64,000 nucleotides of DNA from positions 1 to 64,000 of the forward strand of contig CAYMUB010000059.1 in assembly GCA_964393545.1 (NCBI GenBank), written 5' to 3'. This DNA is from CAYMUB01 sp964393545 (GTDB lineage Bacteria; Patescibacteriota; Microgenomatia; Daviesbacterales; UBA10151). Position 1 is the stretch's first letter. Each line of letters starts with the position of its first letter. The notes beneath the pieces were generated by a model. It saw nothing but the letters and a program-made list of their open reading frames with translations, was not told where the DNA came from and ran no database searches. Positions 34,209 to 42,258 of the stretch are shown piece after piece. Position numbers and translations under genes: made by a program.

Positions 34209-35389
34209 AATGATTTTCTTCTCAGGTAAATATATCCTAAAAAAGAAACACCAGCAAATACCAGAGTTGCCCCAATTAATAATGAATAGTTAAATTGCTT
34301 TTTATCTTTAACTTCAATTTTGGCTGAAGGTGTGGCTGAGGAAGTGGCTCCAGCAATAGAAGCAACTTGATAATTAAATTTAGGAATAGAGGTTGAGTTG
34401 GCAAAAGAAGTTTTTGGAAAAGGGGTAGATGAGGTAGCAGAAGGTTTTGCAGTAGAAGATAATGAAGTATTGGTGGATGTTCGCTGGTCAGTTCCACCCT
34501 GACTATTGCTTACATTTTGAATATTGATATTAGATTCATTGCTCCAAGTCGGACCTGAACCAGAATTTGTGTATCTGCCTGTTTTAAAAATATAATCTCC
34601 TGAACCTGTAAATCCTGAATCTTCACTATCTGGTTGCACTTCTAAACTGCCTGACCAGTTTCCTGCAGAGTCAGTAGTTATTGGGTATTGCTCAGAATAT
34701 TTGTTGCCATTTTTAACCCAGTTTCCAGCTACCCTGGTATAGCCAAAATAATTTGAGCCATCAGATTTTTTAAAAGCACCTTTTAGATAAAATAAGGTAT
34801 TTGGATTATTTGGTAAGGACAGGTTGATTGAAACATTAAATGATTGATCAGAATTTATTTGAGAAGGGATGTTTGAGATGATGAATGAATTGGAATTTGG
34901 TGGAGTGGCAGGAGATGGAGTTGTGATAGGGGTAGGAGTTGGGGTTGAGGTTGGAGTTTCTAAGGGTCCACCATTACTACTGCCTTTAGAACTAGAAGCA
35001 AGCATAGTCCAACTGCCTCCATCCGGACTGCGACCAATGGATTTATTAACTCCAGGATCCGAGCTATATGAATAATTATCTATGGTGGTGCCACTATCAT
35101 CTTTAAGATAAATACTGTCTCCAGAATTATTCAAACGATTAGTTACATCAAATGTTGCAAATCCATTAGCAGTAATATTGCCCGATAGAGTTTTCATTGT
35201 TGAAGTGCTGTCAACAAGGATCCAGCTAGTCAAATCAATGGTGTTTGTGGTTGGATTATAAATCTCAATCCAGTCACTGCCCGGAGAGGGATGAGGCATG
35301 AATTCATTCAATACCACAGAATTGGCAAAAATAGATCCAGCTCCAAAAAAGAGGAAAAGGAAGGCAAGAATTAGTAGCTTTATTCTCAC
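34205..35389 (-). CDS. Exported lamin-tail-domain surface protein
   Basis: 394 residues from a GTG at 35389. The longer open frame upstream overlaps the preceding gene, whereas TACTAT (35402-35397) sits seven bases before this GTG, suggesting a leaderless start. It has a signal peptide (IKLLILAFLFLFFGAGSIFANS). A lamin-tail (LTD) domain follows (about 24-120, NEFMPHPSPGSDWIEIYNPTTNTIDLTSW). Then come a Pro/Thr linker, a beta-rich domain (about 165-290), a Ser/Thr linker and a C-terminal membrane helix followed by RRKSL. This is the layout of a wall- or membrane-anchored surface protein; LTD domains bind extracellular polymers or DNA in some proteins. It is followed by tsaE. Confidence 0.75.
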   Translation of the reverse strand: MRIKLLILAFLFLFFGAGSIFANSVVLNEFMPHPSPGSDWIEIYNPTTNTIDLTSWILVDSTSTMKTLSGNITANGFATFDVTNRLNNSGDSIYLKDDSGTTIDNYSYSSDPGVNKSIGRSPDGGSWTMLASSSKGSSNGGPLETPTSTPTPTPITTPSPATPPNSNSFIISNIPSQINSDQSFNVSINLSLPNNPNTLFYLKGAFKKSDGSNYFGYTRVAGNWVKNGNKYSEQYPITTDSAGNWSGSLEVQPDSEDSGFTGSGDYIFKTGRYTNSGSGPTWSNESNINIQNVSNSQGGTDQRTSTNTSLSSTAKPSATSSTPFPKTSFANSTSIPKFNYQVASIAGATSSATPSAKIEVKDKKQFNYSLLIGATLVFAGVSFLGYIYLRRKSL

Positions 35390-35396
35390 TACACTA

Positions 35397-35426
35397 ATAG
35401 TAGCACTAGAGGATATGCCAGTACAA
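35397..35426 (-). promoter_or_regulatory. Promoter of the lamin-tail gene
   Basis: Minus strand: TTGTAC (35426-35421), 18-base spacer, TACTAT (35402-35397), seven bases before GTG at 35389. It lies at the 3' end of the M23 peptidase gene. Confidence 0.45.
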
Positions 35427-36569
35427 AGTAACAATGCCATTTTCATGATCAATGACAATCCCTTTACCAACAGATGATCCCCCGGCAATATTGTAATTGC
35501 AGGGTGCTGAAACAGAGTAAGAAATACCTTTCTCAGATGCTAAAATAGCACGGCCTACTCCTTCATATGATTTGGGAGCAATATCTAAACCAGTATGGGC
35601 AGAAGGAAATCCAAAGATTTTATATACCTCTCCATATTCTGTTGTAATTGTAGTTTCTCCGGAGTATCCTCTTAAAGGTGGTCCTATTTTGCCATTATCC
35701 AAGAAATTATGGGGATTAATTCTTGTTCCTACAACCCTTCCTCCTTCTACTCTTGCATTTTCAAAAACTTCAAAATGCAGATGAGGCCCTGTTGAGCAAC
35801 CTGTTGATCCCATGGTAGCAATTACATCCCCTTTATTAACAGGCCCAATCTTTGCGCCCACATTTGAAATAGCCTGAGCAATAGAGTTTATCTCAGCTTG
35901 TAATTGAGAAATTAAGGATTGATAGCGAACTTCGTCATTTTTGGTAATTCGAAGTAGCTCATCTTTAGATTTTTTCTGATCTGCCAGCTGAGACTTATAG
36001 GTTTCTAAATCTTTATTTAATTTTTCAGCTTCTGCTTGTCTTGTTTGTTTATCTTGTTTTTGATCGTTATAAGAAAGTTTAGTTGCTTGAAGTTCATATA
36101 ATTTTTTCTTGTCATAGGATTGAGCAACCTGAATATATTTTAGTCTTTCTATTAAATCAGCAAAACCGTGTGATGAAAATAATAAATCAATTGTAGAAAC
36201 TGTATTGTTATATTTATATGTTTGGACAATCCTCCGGAGGAGTAGTTCAGATAAAGTATCTAAGGTAACACCGATCCTATCAATCCTGGAAGATAGATCA
36301 GAAATCTCTCTTTTTAATTTTTCAGTTTTTAAGGCAGTCTCTTCAATTTTTAAAGTTGTAACCTTTGTTTGTCCATCAATAAGGTTAAGTTGTGAGTTTA
36401 AAGTTTTTTCCTGATTTTTGGTGTTTGCAAGCTGTTCTTCCAATTTTTGAATTTCAGCCTGTTTTGCTTGTAGCTGCTTATTTAACTCATCAGGAGATTG
36501 GGCATAGCCAGGGGTTGCTGTAAGACTAAATACTACTAGGATTAATAATAATAACAACTTTTTCATCAA
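35406..36569 (-). CDS. Coiled-coil M23 (LytM) peptidase with circularly permuted catalytic domain
   Basis: 387 residues: a signal peptide (1-23, ends TPGYAQ), a long coiled coil (about 25-235), then an M23 domain in unusual order. The part normally at the end of LytM, KGDVIATMGSTGCSTGPHLHFEV (His263 and His265 of the HxH pair), comes first at about 246-268. The part normally at the start, HTGLDIAP (His325, Asp329), and the GIVTLYWHIL segment (His385) come after it, and the protein stops there. All five expected zinc and catalytic residues are present. M23 enzymes cut peptidoglycan peptides. Coiled-coil members (EnvC, PcsB) partner with FtsEX, and ftsX starts the adjacent cistron six bases away. 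Confidence 0.85.
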   Translation of the reverse strand: MMKKLLLLLILVVFSLTATPGYAQSPDELNKQLQAKQAEIQKLEEQLANTKNQEKTLNSQLNLIDGQTKVTTLKIEETALKTEKLKREISDLSSRIDRIGVTLDTLSELLLRRIVQTYKYNNTVSTIDLLFSSHGFADLIERLKYIQVAQSYDKKKLYELQATKLSYNDQKQDKQTRQAEAEKLNKDLETYKSQLADQKKSKDELLRITKNDEVRYQSLISQLQAEINSIAQAISNVGAKIGPVNKGDVIATMGSTGCSTGPHLHFEVFENARVEGGRVVGTRINPHNFLDNGKIGPPLRGYSGETTITTEYGEVYKIFGFPSAHTGLDIAPKSYEGVGRAILASEKGISYSVSAPCNYNIAGGSSVGKGIVIDHENGIVTLYWHIL

Positions 36570-36575
36570 GATCCA

Positions 36576-37448
36576 TTAAATTTTTAAATAACGCTTGACA
36601 GCACTTATTGATCCAAGTCCGCCAATTATTAAAGCAATAGAGATTACAAATCCCAAAAGAGTTAACATAAAAATAGGATCAAGCGGTAAGAGTTTAACCT
36701 CACCTAAATATCCTTGTAAAAATGGGGTAAAATACCAAATCAGACTAAAACATAGTATCCAGGCTAGTACTGCTCCTGAAACACCATAAAATATTCCTTC
36801 CAGAATAAAAGGGTTCCTGATAAATGAAGGAGAGGCTCCCAGTAGCCGCATGATTTCGATCTCGTTTCTGCGCAGTCTAATTTTAAACCCGATAATCATA
36901 ATAATTACTAAGAGAGCAAAGATCATCAAAAATCCAACAGTGGCTGAACCAACTATACGGATTATTTTGGTAAATGAGGTTAAGGTTTGGACCACATCTT
37001 CAGGTACTATTACCTCTGAAATTACCGGTTCTTTTTTTAAAATATCTGCAATAGGGGTTAAATCCTCAGGACTTTGAGTAGATATTTCCAATGAAGCAGG
37101 TAGAATATTAGCTGTGACGAGTTCCAAAAGAGCAGGATCTTTTTTATTTTTCTCCCTATAGATTTGAAGAGCATCATCTTTGGAAATATATTTTGTTTTT
37201 GCGACCCTACTTTCTTGATGCAAGGCATTTTCTATGGTGGAAATATCTTGAATAGTTGTACCCTCTTTAAAAAAAGCTATTACCTGAGGTTTACTTTCAA
37301 AATATTTCAAGGCAATTTGAGAACCGGCTGCCAGCAAAATAAAAGTTTGGAGTGACAAAAAGGTTAGGAACATAATCATAACTGCAGCAATTGCCTGAAA
37401 AGGGGTTCGGCGGATATTCCGTTTAGCATAAGATAAGGTTCTACTCAT
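36576..37448 (-). CDS. ftsX: Cell-division ABC transporter permease FtsX
   Basis: 290 residues, four membrane helices. One follows the N-terminus (about 18-42), then an extracytoplasmic domain of about 110 residues (VIAFFKEGTTIQDISTIENAL ... PEDLTPIADILK) and a three-helix FtsX/MacB-type core with IGFKIRLRRNEIEIMRLLGAS, the coupling segment that contacts FtsE. FtsX relays ATP hydrolysis by FtsE to an external murein hydrolase. The hydrolase is probably the coiled-coil M23 protein immediately downstream. It overlaps ftsE by eight bases. Length matches Gram-positive-type FtsX (about 300). Confidence 0.93.
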   Translation of the reverse strand: MSRTLSYAKRNIRRTPFQAIAAVMIMFLTFLSLQTFILLAAGSQIALKYFESKPQVIAFFKEGTTIQDISTIENALHQESRVAKTKYISKDDALQIYREKNKKDPALLELVTANILPASLEISTQSPEDLTPIADILKKEPVISEVIVPEDVVQTLTSFTKIIRIVGSATVGFLMIFALLVIIMIIGFKIRLRRNEIEIMRLLGASPSFIRNPFILEGIFYGVSGAVLAWILCFSLIWYFTPFLQGYLGEVKLLPLDPIFMLTLLGFVISIALIIGGLGSISAVKRYLKI

Positions 37449-38115
37449 ATTTACCCTCCTTGGTATCTTTAGAAATTTTGCCGTTTTTCAAAATAACTAC
37501 TCTTCTTTTTAAAGTATTTACTATTTCTTGATTATGAGTAGCCATCAAAATTGTAGTTCCCCAGGAATTAATTTCATTTAAGAGTTGAATTACTCCCCAG
37601 GCAGTTTTTGGATCCAAATCTCCGGTTGGTTCATCTGCCAGTAGTACATCAGGTTTTCCCACAACTGCTCTGGCTATGGCAGTTCTTTGAGCTTCACCTC
37701 CAGAGAGTTGTCTGGGGAAAAGATTTCTTTTATCCCAAATTTCTACCAGTTTTAAGATGTGTTCAACTAATTTCTCAGTCTCCTCATCTTTTTTACCTTG
37801 TACCTCTAAACTCAAAGCTACATTTTCAAAAACTGTTCTATCATCCAACAGCTTAAAATCCTGGAAAACAACTCCTACTTTTCTTCGTAAAGATGGAACA
37901 TCCTTATCTTTTATTTTTGTGATGTCAATGTTTCCAACAGTTACTTTACCTGTGGAAGGTTTTACCTCTTTTGTCAGGATTCTTAAAAGTGTAGATTTAC
38001 CAGCCCCAGACGGACCAACAATAAATACAAATTCACCGCTGTTTATTTCCAGGGAAATATTATCTAAAGCAAAGTTTGCACCAAATTTTTTATTAACTGA
38101 GTCGAAAACAATCAT
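37441..38115 (-). CDS. ftsE: Cell-division ABC ATPase FtsE
   Basis: 224 residues, the typical FtsE length. Walker A VGPSGAGKSTLLR (about 34-46), Q-loop VGVVFQDFKLLDDRTVFENV, signature LSGGEAQRTAIARA, Walker B VLLADEPTGDLD and the H-loop ATHNQEI are all intact. It is the cytoplasmic ATPase of FtsEX. It is the second gene of an apparent operon running from a small membrane protein at 38569 to the M23 hydrolase; it starts five bases after the previous stop and overlaps ftsX. Confidence 0.96.
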   Translation of the reverse strand: MIVFDSVNKKFGANFALDNISLEINSGEFVFIVGPSGAGKSTLLRILTKEVKPSTGKVTVGNIDITKIKDKDVPSLRRKVGVVFQDFKLLDDRTVFENVALSLEVQGKKDEETEKLVEHILKLVEIWDKRNLFPRQLSGGEAQRTAIARAVVGKPDVLLADEPTGDLDPKTAWGVIQLLNEINSWGTTILMATHNQEIVNTLKRRVVILKNGKISKDTKEGKYE

Positions 38116-38119
38116 TCAT

Positions 38120-38569
38120 TTACTTAATTTCTTCTACTTTACCAACATCCATTAGCCAACCTTCTTTCAAAGCTTTTTGAGTTTCACCATATATCTTAAC
38201 TTTTTTACCCTCATATTTTGAAAGATCAACAACAGAGGATGTAAGAGCTACAGGTACTCCAGTTTCACGCACTAAAGTGTGAGTACCTTCTACATATTCT
38301 CCGGGATCTTTCGGTTGAGGTTTTACTGCAATTTTTCCTTCAGCAAAATCCTTAAAAGTACGTGTGTCTGTTTGAGCGTTTTTGGCAACCGGTACTCCTA
38401 AACCTGCGCTTTTTAAGTCCCCACCACCTTTGTTTGAGAGAATATAACCTGTAATCACTCCTAAAACAACTGAGACAACAACCACAGTTAAAAGAAGTTT
38501 AGATGGATTATTTGTAGAGATGAAATCTTTGGTTATTTTATTAGCCTTCGAAATAGCAGTATCTTCCAT
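38120..38569 (-). CDS. Small membrane-anchored protein, possible OB-like C-terminal domain
   Basis: 149 residues. One membrane helix (about 25-45, LLLTVVVVSVVLGVITGYIL) with an N-terminal cytoplasmic segment. The external part carries a C-terminal unit, SSVVDLSKYEGKKVKIYGETQKALKEGWLMDVGKVEEI, resembling the small OB-like beta-barrels found in many CPR membrane proteins (strand, turn, then G-KKV-x-V-x-G). It precedes ftsE by five bases, so it is probably co-transcribed with ftsEX and may act at the division site. This is inferred from context only; I do not recognise a characterised family. Confidence 0.7.
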   Translation of the reverse strand: MEDTAISKANKITKDFISTNNPSKLLLTVVVVSVVLGVITGYILSNKGGGDLKSAGLGVPVAKNAQTDTRTFKDFAEGKIAVKPQPKDPGEYVEGTHTLVRETGVPVALTSSVVDLSKYEGKKVKIYGETQKALKEGWLMDVGKVEEIK

Positions 38570-38607
38570 ATATTAATACTAATATAACAACAAATTGAGT
38601 AATTTGT

Positions 38608-39687
38608 CTACCCCGAAGTTTGTAAAGACTTAAGTTCAGATTCAATAAATTGGTTTAAGTCCCCATCTAAAACAGCATCTGTATCCGATGTTTCAACATT
38701 TGTTCTTAAATCTTTAACCATATGGTAAGGATGTAGTACGTAGGATCTTATCTGAGTTCCCCAGGAGGCTTGGGTTGCTCCACCTTTCAACTGTTTGGTT
38801 AGTTGTTGTTTTTCTTGTTCTTGTTTTTCCCAAAGCTTACTCAAAAGCAGTTTCATGGCATTTTCCCTATTTTGAAGCTGAGATCTTTCTGTTTGAGCTG
38901 TGACAGTAAGTCCGGTTGGAATATGTTTAACTCTAACTGCTGTTGATACTTTATTGACATTTTGTCCTCCTGCACCTCCTGATCTAAAAGCTTCAAACTC
39001 TATATCTGATTCATTTATTTCAACTTCTGAAGGGTTAATCACAGGTAAAACTTCCACCAAAGCAAAAGAGGTTTGTCTTAGTTTATCAGCATTGAAAGGA
39101 GATTGTCTAACCAACCTATGTGTGCCTTTTTCTCTTTTCAAATATCCAAAGGCAAAAGGTTCATGGATAATCATTGAGACTGTTTTTATGCCTGCTTCTT
39201 CACCTGCATCTTCATCAGTCACCTCGTACTTCCAGTCTTGCCTATCAAAATATCTTTGAAACATCCTAACAAGCATTGCTGCCCAATCCATGGCCTCAAC
39301 TCCTCCTGCTCCTGAGTGAACAGATAAGATTGCCTCACTATCATCATGAGGATTAGATAAAAATAACTTTAATTCTAATTTATCCAAGATTTGTTCTAAT
39401 TCTTTAACTTCCTTGTTTAAATCTCCCTGCATAGAGGGTTCTCCTGATATTTCCAAAGCATTATTGATTCTGGTTTCCAAATCAGTCATTGTGGTCAATG
39501 TCTTTTGTTTATTTGACAGCTGACGGCTGATAGCTGAGGACTCTTGAGGATTATTCCAAAACCCCTCTTTCATAGTCTGAGCTTCAAATTCCCTGATTTC
39601 AGTTTGCAACTTATCCTGATCAATCGCCTGAGTAACTTTCCCAAACCTGTCATTTAAATCCTTTAATTCATTTTGTATTTCTTCCAT
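38608..39687 (-). CDS. prfB: Peptide chain release factor 2
   Basis: 359 residues. It terminates translation at UGA and UAA. Seen: the anticodon-like SPF motif ([19 protein letters not shown]), the GGQ motif ([19 protein letters not shown]) that triggers peptidyl-tRNA hydrolysis, and the C-terminal helical region. The frame is continuous from [11 protein letters not shown], so the programmed +1 frameshift that controls prfB in many bacteria is absent. Its presence, together with TGA stops elsewhere in the window (nrdR, greA, the 48628-region genes), excludes UGA recoding. Confidence 0.96.
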   Translation of the reverse strand: MEEIQNELKDLNDRFGKVTQAIDQDKLQTEIREFEAQTMKEGFWNNPQESSAISRQLSNKQKTLTTMTDLETRINNALEISGEPSMQGDLNKEVKELEQILDKLELKLFLSNPHDDSEAILSVHSGAGGVEAMDWAAMLVRMFQRYFDRQDWKYEVTDEDAGEEAGIKTVSMIIHEPFAFGYLKREKGTHRLVRQSPFNADKLRQTSFALVEVLPVINPSEVEINESDIEFEAFRSGGAGGQNVNKVSTAVRVKHIPTGLTVTAQTERSQLQNRENAMKLLLSKLWEKQEQEKQQLTKQLKGGATQASWGTQIRSYVLHPYHMVKDLRTNVETSDTDAVLDGDLNQFIESELKSLQTSG

Positions 39688-39796
39688 TAGGAGATTATAT
39701 TACGAATGAAGTGAGTAATACAGTTTTTTGCAACGCAAAAGTATATAACTTATTTTTGATCTGAAATATCTTTAGCATTCATTGATCTTTGCTAAG

Positions 39797-41041
39797 TTAA
39801 TAAAATGGCGGTGGGATAGTAAGTAATTGTTTTGTATTATTCTGTTTATCGTTTATAAATTTTTTTATACGGGCAGTTATTTTATAAGGAAATTTACTGC
39901 TAAGAAAAAGTGGAACATAATTAGGAATAATTATTTTTCTTACCACAATAGCCGAGTTTACAGAGAAATCTTTCACAAACACTGCTTGCTTTTGGCTTAT
40001 TATCTCCTGAGTAAGAGAAGAATAAATTGTTCCAGGACTAGTTTTTTTAAAAAAATCTTTTTTGTAATTCCTACTATCTACTATCTCCCCTTTCAATAAG
40101 AAGGCAATGTCTTTGAGAGGTTTTTCCTGAAGCCAATAATTTTTAGTTTCATGAAAAAAGTAATTAAGAGAAAAGGATTCTGATGTTTCTTCTGAAGGAA
40201 TCCCTATCTTATAATTTCTACTTTTAACATATAATTTAAAAGCTTCCAGAATAGCTTGAGTTATTGCTATTGTAAGATTAGTATGAGTCTTCAATCCAAT
40301 TGTAACAACCGAATTTTCATCGAAAAGCAGAATACCAATAGTATAAACAGGCAGATCGTATGAAAAATCAAGTACAACTAGGTATATTTTATAGTTTTGT
40401 TTTAAAGATTGGATGAGTTCTTTTAATTCCCTTGATTGTTCGAAATCTATAATTTTTGGCGAAGTTTTTGTCAAATAGTAAAGCATAAAATTATCCCGTT
40501 CTATTACTTCTAATAGACCCGCAAGGAGTGCAGAACTTTCATCAAAATTTGCTGCAGCACCAGTACTTATTGGAATTCGGAGTTTAGGTTCATTCGGTGC
40601 AAACAAATAGTGTGAATACACAAATTGAGTAGGAATAAGTACCCGTTTTTTCTCACTTTGGGAATAGCTTTCTGTCCATCTGAATTTTGAGAAAGCGGTG
40701 TCTGTTTCTCTTTCGAAAATACTAAATATAGATGGTGAGATACCGGTTCTTGGTTGTTGTAGTAATATTGTTGCTTCTTTTTGTGTGTAGGTAATTGATA
40801 GCCACTCAATCGCTTCCATTACTGCTTTAATGAATGCTCCTTTAAGAGAAGTGTCGTTTGCAGAGCTAAAGCTATTAGTATCTCCTCTTCTATACTCAAT
40901 ACTTACGATAAAAATATTTTTTTTCTCAGAGAGTGGAAAAATTTCTACAAAAGCCTCTTGTATTATTCCCTTTCGTTTTAATGAGTGGTAGAGTTTTCTT
41001 ACTTTTTCGTACATATCAATATTAGATAAAATAGTCAGCAT
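39797..41041 (-). CDS. YcaO-family cyclodehydratase-like protein
   Basis: 414 residues. YcaO enzymes use ATP to activate backbone amides, forming azolines, thioamides or amidines in RiPP peptides or modifying ribosomal proteins. Visible: Glu76 and Glu79 in AVMEAIEWLS (first ATP/Mg Glu pair), STGAAANFDESSALLAGLLEVIERD with Glu178 and Glu181 (second pair), AITQAILEAFKLY near 263-275, and a proline-rich C-terminus TIPPPFY. In azoline-forming YcaOs the C-terminal prolines reach the active site. No fused ThiF/C domain and no TfuA is present. It overlaps the preceding gene by 20 bases (an alternative Met at 41014 would not), so the three genes form one operon. The family is clear, the substrate inferred. 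Confidence 0.88.
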   Translation of the reverse strand: MLTILSNIDMYEKVRKLYHSLKRKGIIQEAFVEIFPLSEKKNIFIVSIEYRRGDTNSFSSANDTSLKGAFIKAVMEAIEWLSITYTQKEATILLQQPRTGISPSIFSIFERETDTAFSKFRWTESYSQSEKKRVLIPTQFVYSHYLFAPNEPKLRIPISTGAAANFDESSALLAGLLEVIERDNFMLYYLTKTSPKIIDFEQSRELKELIQSLKQNYKIYLVVLDFSYDLPVYTIGILLFDENSVVTIGLKTHTNLTIAITQAILEAFKLYVKSRNYKIGIPSEETSESFSLNYFFHETKNYWLQEKPLKDIAFLLKGEIVDSRNYKKDFFKKTSPGTIYSSLTQEIISQKQAVFVKDFSVNSAIVVRKIIIPNYVPLFLSSKFPYKITARIKKFINDKQNNTKQLLTIPPPFY

Positions 41042-41561
41042 TCCTAAAGAGAATTTTTTTATTTTTATTTGGTGATTGTAAAGACCTTTCTATGCTGCTA
41101 TTAATTCGTTGGGGATTACTAATAAATTCTGCTATCGGGATCGAAGAAAGCGATGAAGTATGAGGAAATTTTATTTCCTTATCGTCAATATGAAAACAAA
41201 TGTAAGAGTAGTCACTTTTAATAATTTTTTTAGGTATAAAAATATCGTTGTAAACTTGAAGATCCTCGATATTACAGTTAGGTTTTTGTTTATACCTATT
41301 TAAAATACCTTGTTCTAATCCAGTGGGTTCTAATTTTTTGCCCCACCGAAGATTTATTGCCACTCCCTTTCCATAGTTGAACTCGGGTTTTAGCTTTTCT
41401 ATAAATAGTTTTGACTTGGGTGCATTACAAATAGGAGAGAAGTCAGTTTGGAGCATCAGAAAAAGAAGTTTGATTAAATGAAGAGCATTCTTATTAGTTT
41501 TTGATTTTTTTGTATATGTCTGTGTTACAAAGGCTTTTAAAAACTCTCGAAGTGCTGTCAT
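41022..41561 (-). CDS. Unknown protein between putative precursor and YcaO
   Basis: 179 residues, no signal peptide or membrane helix, rich in Lys, Asn and Ser. An N-terminal helical part (LREFLKAFVTQTYTKKSKTNKNALHLIKLLFLML) is followed by a likely beta-containing part (GKGVAINLRWGKKLEP, YSYICFHIDDKEIKFPHTSS). No family is recognised. Its position, 21 bases after the putative precursor and overlapping the YcaO start, suggests a dedicated partner, for example a peptide-recognition (RRE-like) or oxidase component, but no motif proves this. Base use is as AT-rich as the YcaO gene. Confidence 0.7.
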   Translation of the reverse strand: MTALREFLKAFVTQTYTKKSKTNKNALHLIKLLFLMLQTDFSPICNAPKSKLFIEKLKPEFNYGKGVAINLRWGKKLEPTGLEQGILNRYKQKPNCNIEDLQVYNDIFIPKKIIKSDYSYICFHIDDKEIKFPHTSSLSSIPIAEFISNPQRINSSIERSLQSPNKNKKILFRNADYFI

Positions 41562-41582
41562 GATTTTATAGGCAAGGAGGTT

Positions 41583-42050
41583 TTATGTACAACAGCAGAT
41601 TCCACGTTTTTCACGGCTAACATATGATTCGCTTTCTTCAATAGGGCCATTGCCAACACTGCTGTTACTGCTGTTACTGCTGTTACTTATTGTCCAGTCT
41701 ATAAGAGGAGTATTGGCATATATTTTTTCTACTAATGCAGGTTTTCCAAGTCTGGTAACTGCAAACCACTCAAGCGGTACCATAAATGTAAAGGCTGCTT
41801 GTACTGCCCGCTCTATAAATGGCTTAAGTCTTCGTGGAATAGTAGTTCCCTGTCCTTCCATAAATGCAACCTGATTTTGTGCGCGTTGATGGGTGATTCC
41901 CAGGAGGACCACTCCAGCTTGACCAAAACCTCTCTCGTTAAGTGTCCGCAATATTTCGGTAGAGCTATTAGGAGTTCGATCATGTTTTATGAGTTGAGCC
42001 TGATACTGTTCAATAGCAGCTCGGGTGAGCGAACGAAATGGTTCAGTCAT
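41583..42050 (-). CDS. Putative RiPP precursor: leader-like domain with Ser/Asn-repeat and CCCT tail
   Basis: 155 residues. Residues 1-118 look like a folded, mostly helical domain (LTRAAIEQYQAQLIKH, TIPRRLKPFIERAVQAAF, PLEWFAVTRLGKPALVEKIY) with no cysteine at all. The tail begins with ISNSSNSSNSSVGNG (about 121-135) and continues through an acidic/Ser patch to REKRGICCCT, so all three cysteines are at 152-154 and the chain ends in Thr. Ser, Thr and Cys are the residues YcaO enzymes convert to azoles. The Ser/Asn repeat is a nine-base tandem repeat. A TATAAT box on the minus strand lies eight bases before the start. The leader is longer than most; the precursor role is inferred from composition and neighbours. 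Confidence 0.6.
   Translation of the reverse strand: MTEPFRSLTRAAIEQYQAQLIKHDRTPNSSTEILRTLNERGFGQAGVVLLGITHQRAQNQVAFMEGQGTTIPRRLKPFIERAVQAAFTFMVPLEWFAVTRLGKPALVEKIYANTPLIDWTISNSSNSSNSSVGNGPIEESESYVSREKRGICCCT
41658..41687 (-). repeat. Nine-base tandem repeat in the putative precursor tail
   Basis: Three perfect copies of GCTGTTACT (41661-41687; coding strand AGTAACAGC, Ser-Asn-Ser), preceded by a partial ACT. They encode the SNSSNSSNSS segment and could expand or contract by slippage, changing the number of modifiable serines. Confidence 0.85.
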
Positions 42051-42058
42051 ACCTATTA

Positions 42059-42064
42059 ATTATA
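42059..42064 (-). promoter_or_regulatory. -10 box of the YcaO operon
   Basis: TATAAT on the minus strand, eight bases before the ATG at 42050. No good -35 box is seen at 17 bases. The divergent 208-base gap up to 42258 holds this box and that of the DUF2079 gene and is otherwise featureless to me. Confidence 0.5.
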
Positions 42065-42246
42065 ACACTGTTTAATTCTAAGAGTTTTATATCGACTGGC
42101 AATTGTCCTTGGGTTTAGAACATCAGCCTAGGGGAGTACTTATTTTGTCATTCTCATAATGCAGCATTCACTATATGAAAAACAAGTTTAAAGAACTAAA
42201 AAAATTGCAGTACGGAAAATTAGTTTAAACCTCGTAAAGAAAATGG

Positions 42247-42252
42247 TAGAAT
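42247..42252 (+). promoter_or_regulatory. -10 box of the DUF2079 gene
   Basis: TAGAAT ends six bases before the ATG at 42259, so the earlier TTG at 42253 lies upstream of the expected transcript start. The spacing equals that of TAAAAT (43733-43738) to the tsaB ATG at 43745. Confidence 0.5.
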
Positions 42253-42258
42253 TTGAGA

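Noticed and set aside
37757..38155. 132-residue plus-strand frame across ftsE
   Set aside because: It is antisense of the Walker A and Q-loop region of a clear FtsE gene.
38608..39687. Programmed frameshift in prfB
   Set aside because: The reading frame is continuous from a plausible start through the SPF and GGQ motifs, so no frameshift is needed.
39688..39796. Search for an extra small gene, transporter or protease between prfB and the YcaO gene
   Set aside because: The 109-base gap has no frame with a start signal and no recognisable structure.
39827..40099. 90-residue plus-strand frame opposite the YcaO gene
   Set aside because: Rich in Tyr, Phe and Ile with no domain or promoter; it is the antisense of the conserved YcaO C-terminus.
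41650..41874. Plus-strand frame with a leucine run (MPTLLLLLLLLLLIV)
   Set aside because: It is the antisense of the Ser/Asn codon repeat in the putative precursor; the leucines come from the nine-base repeat and not from a signal peptide.
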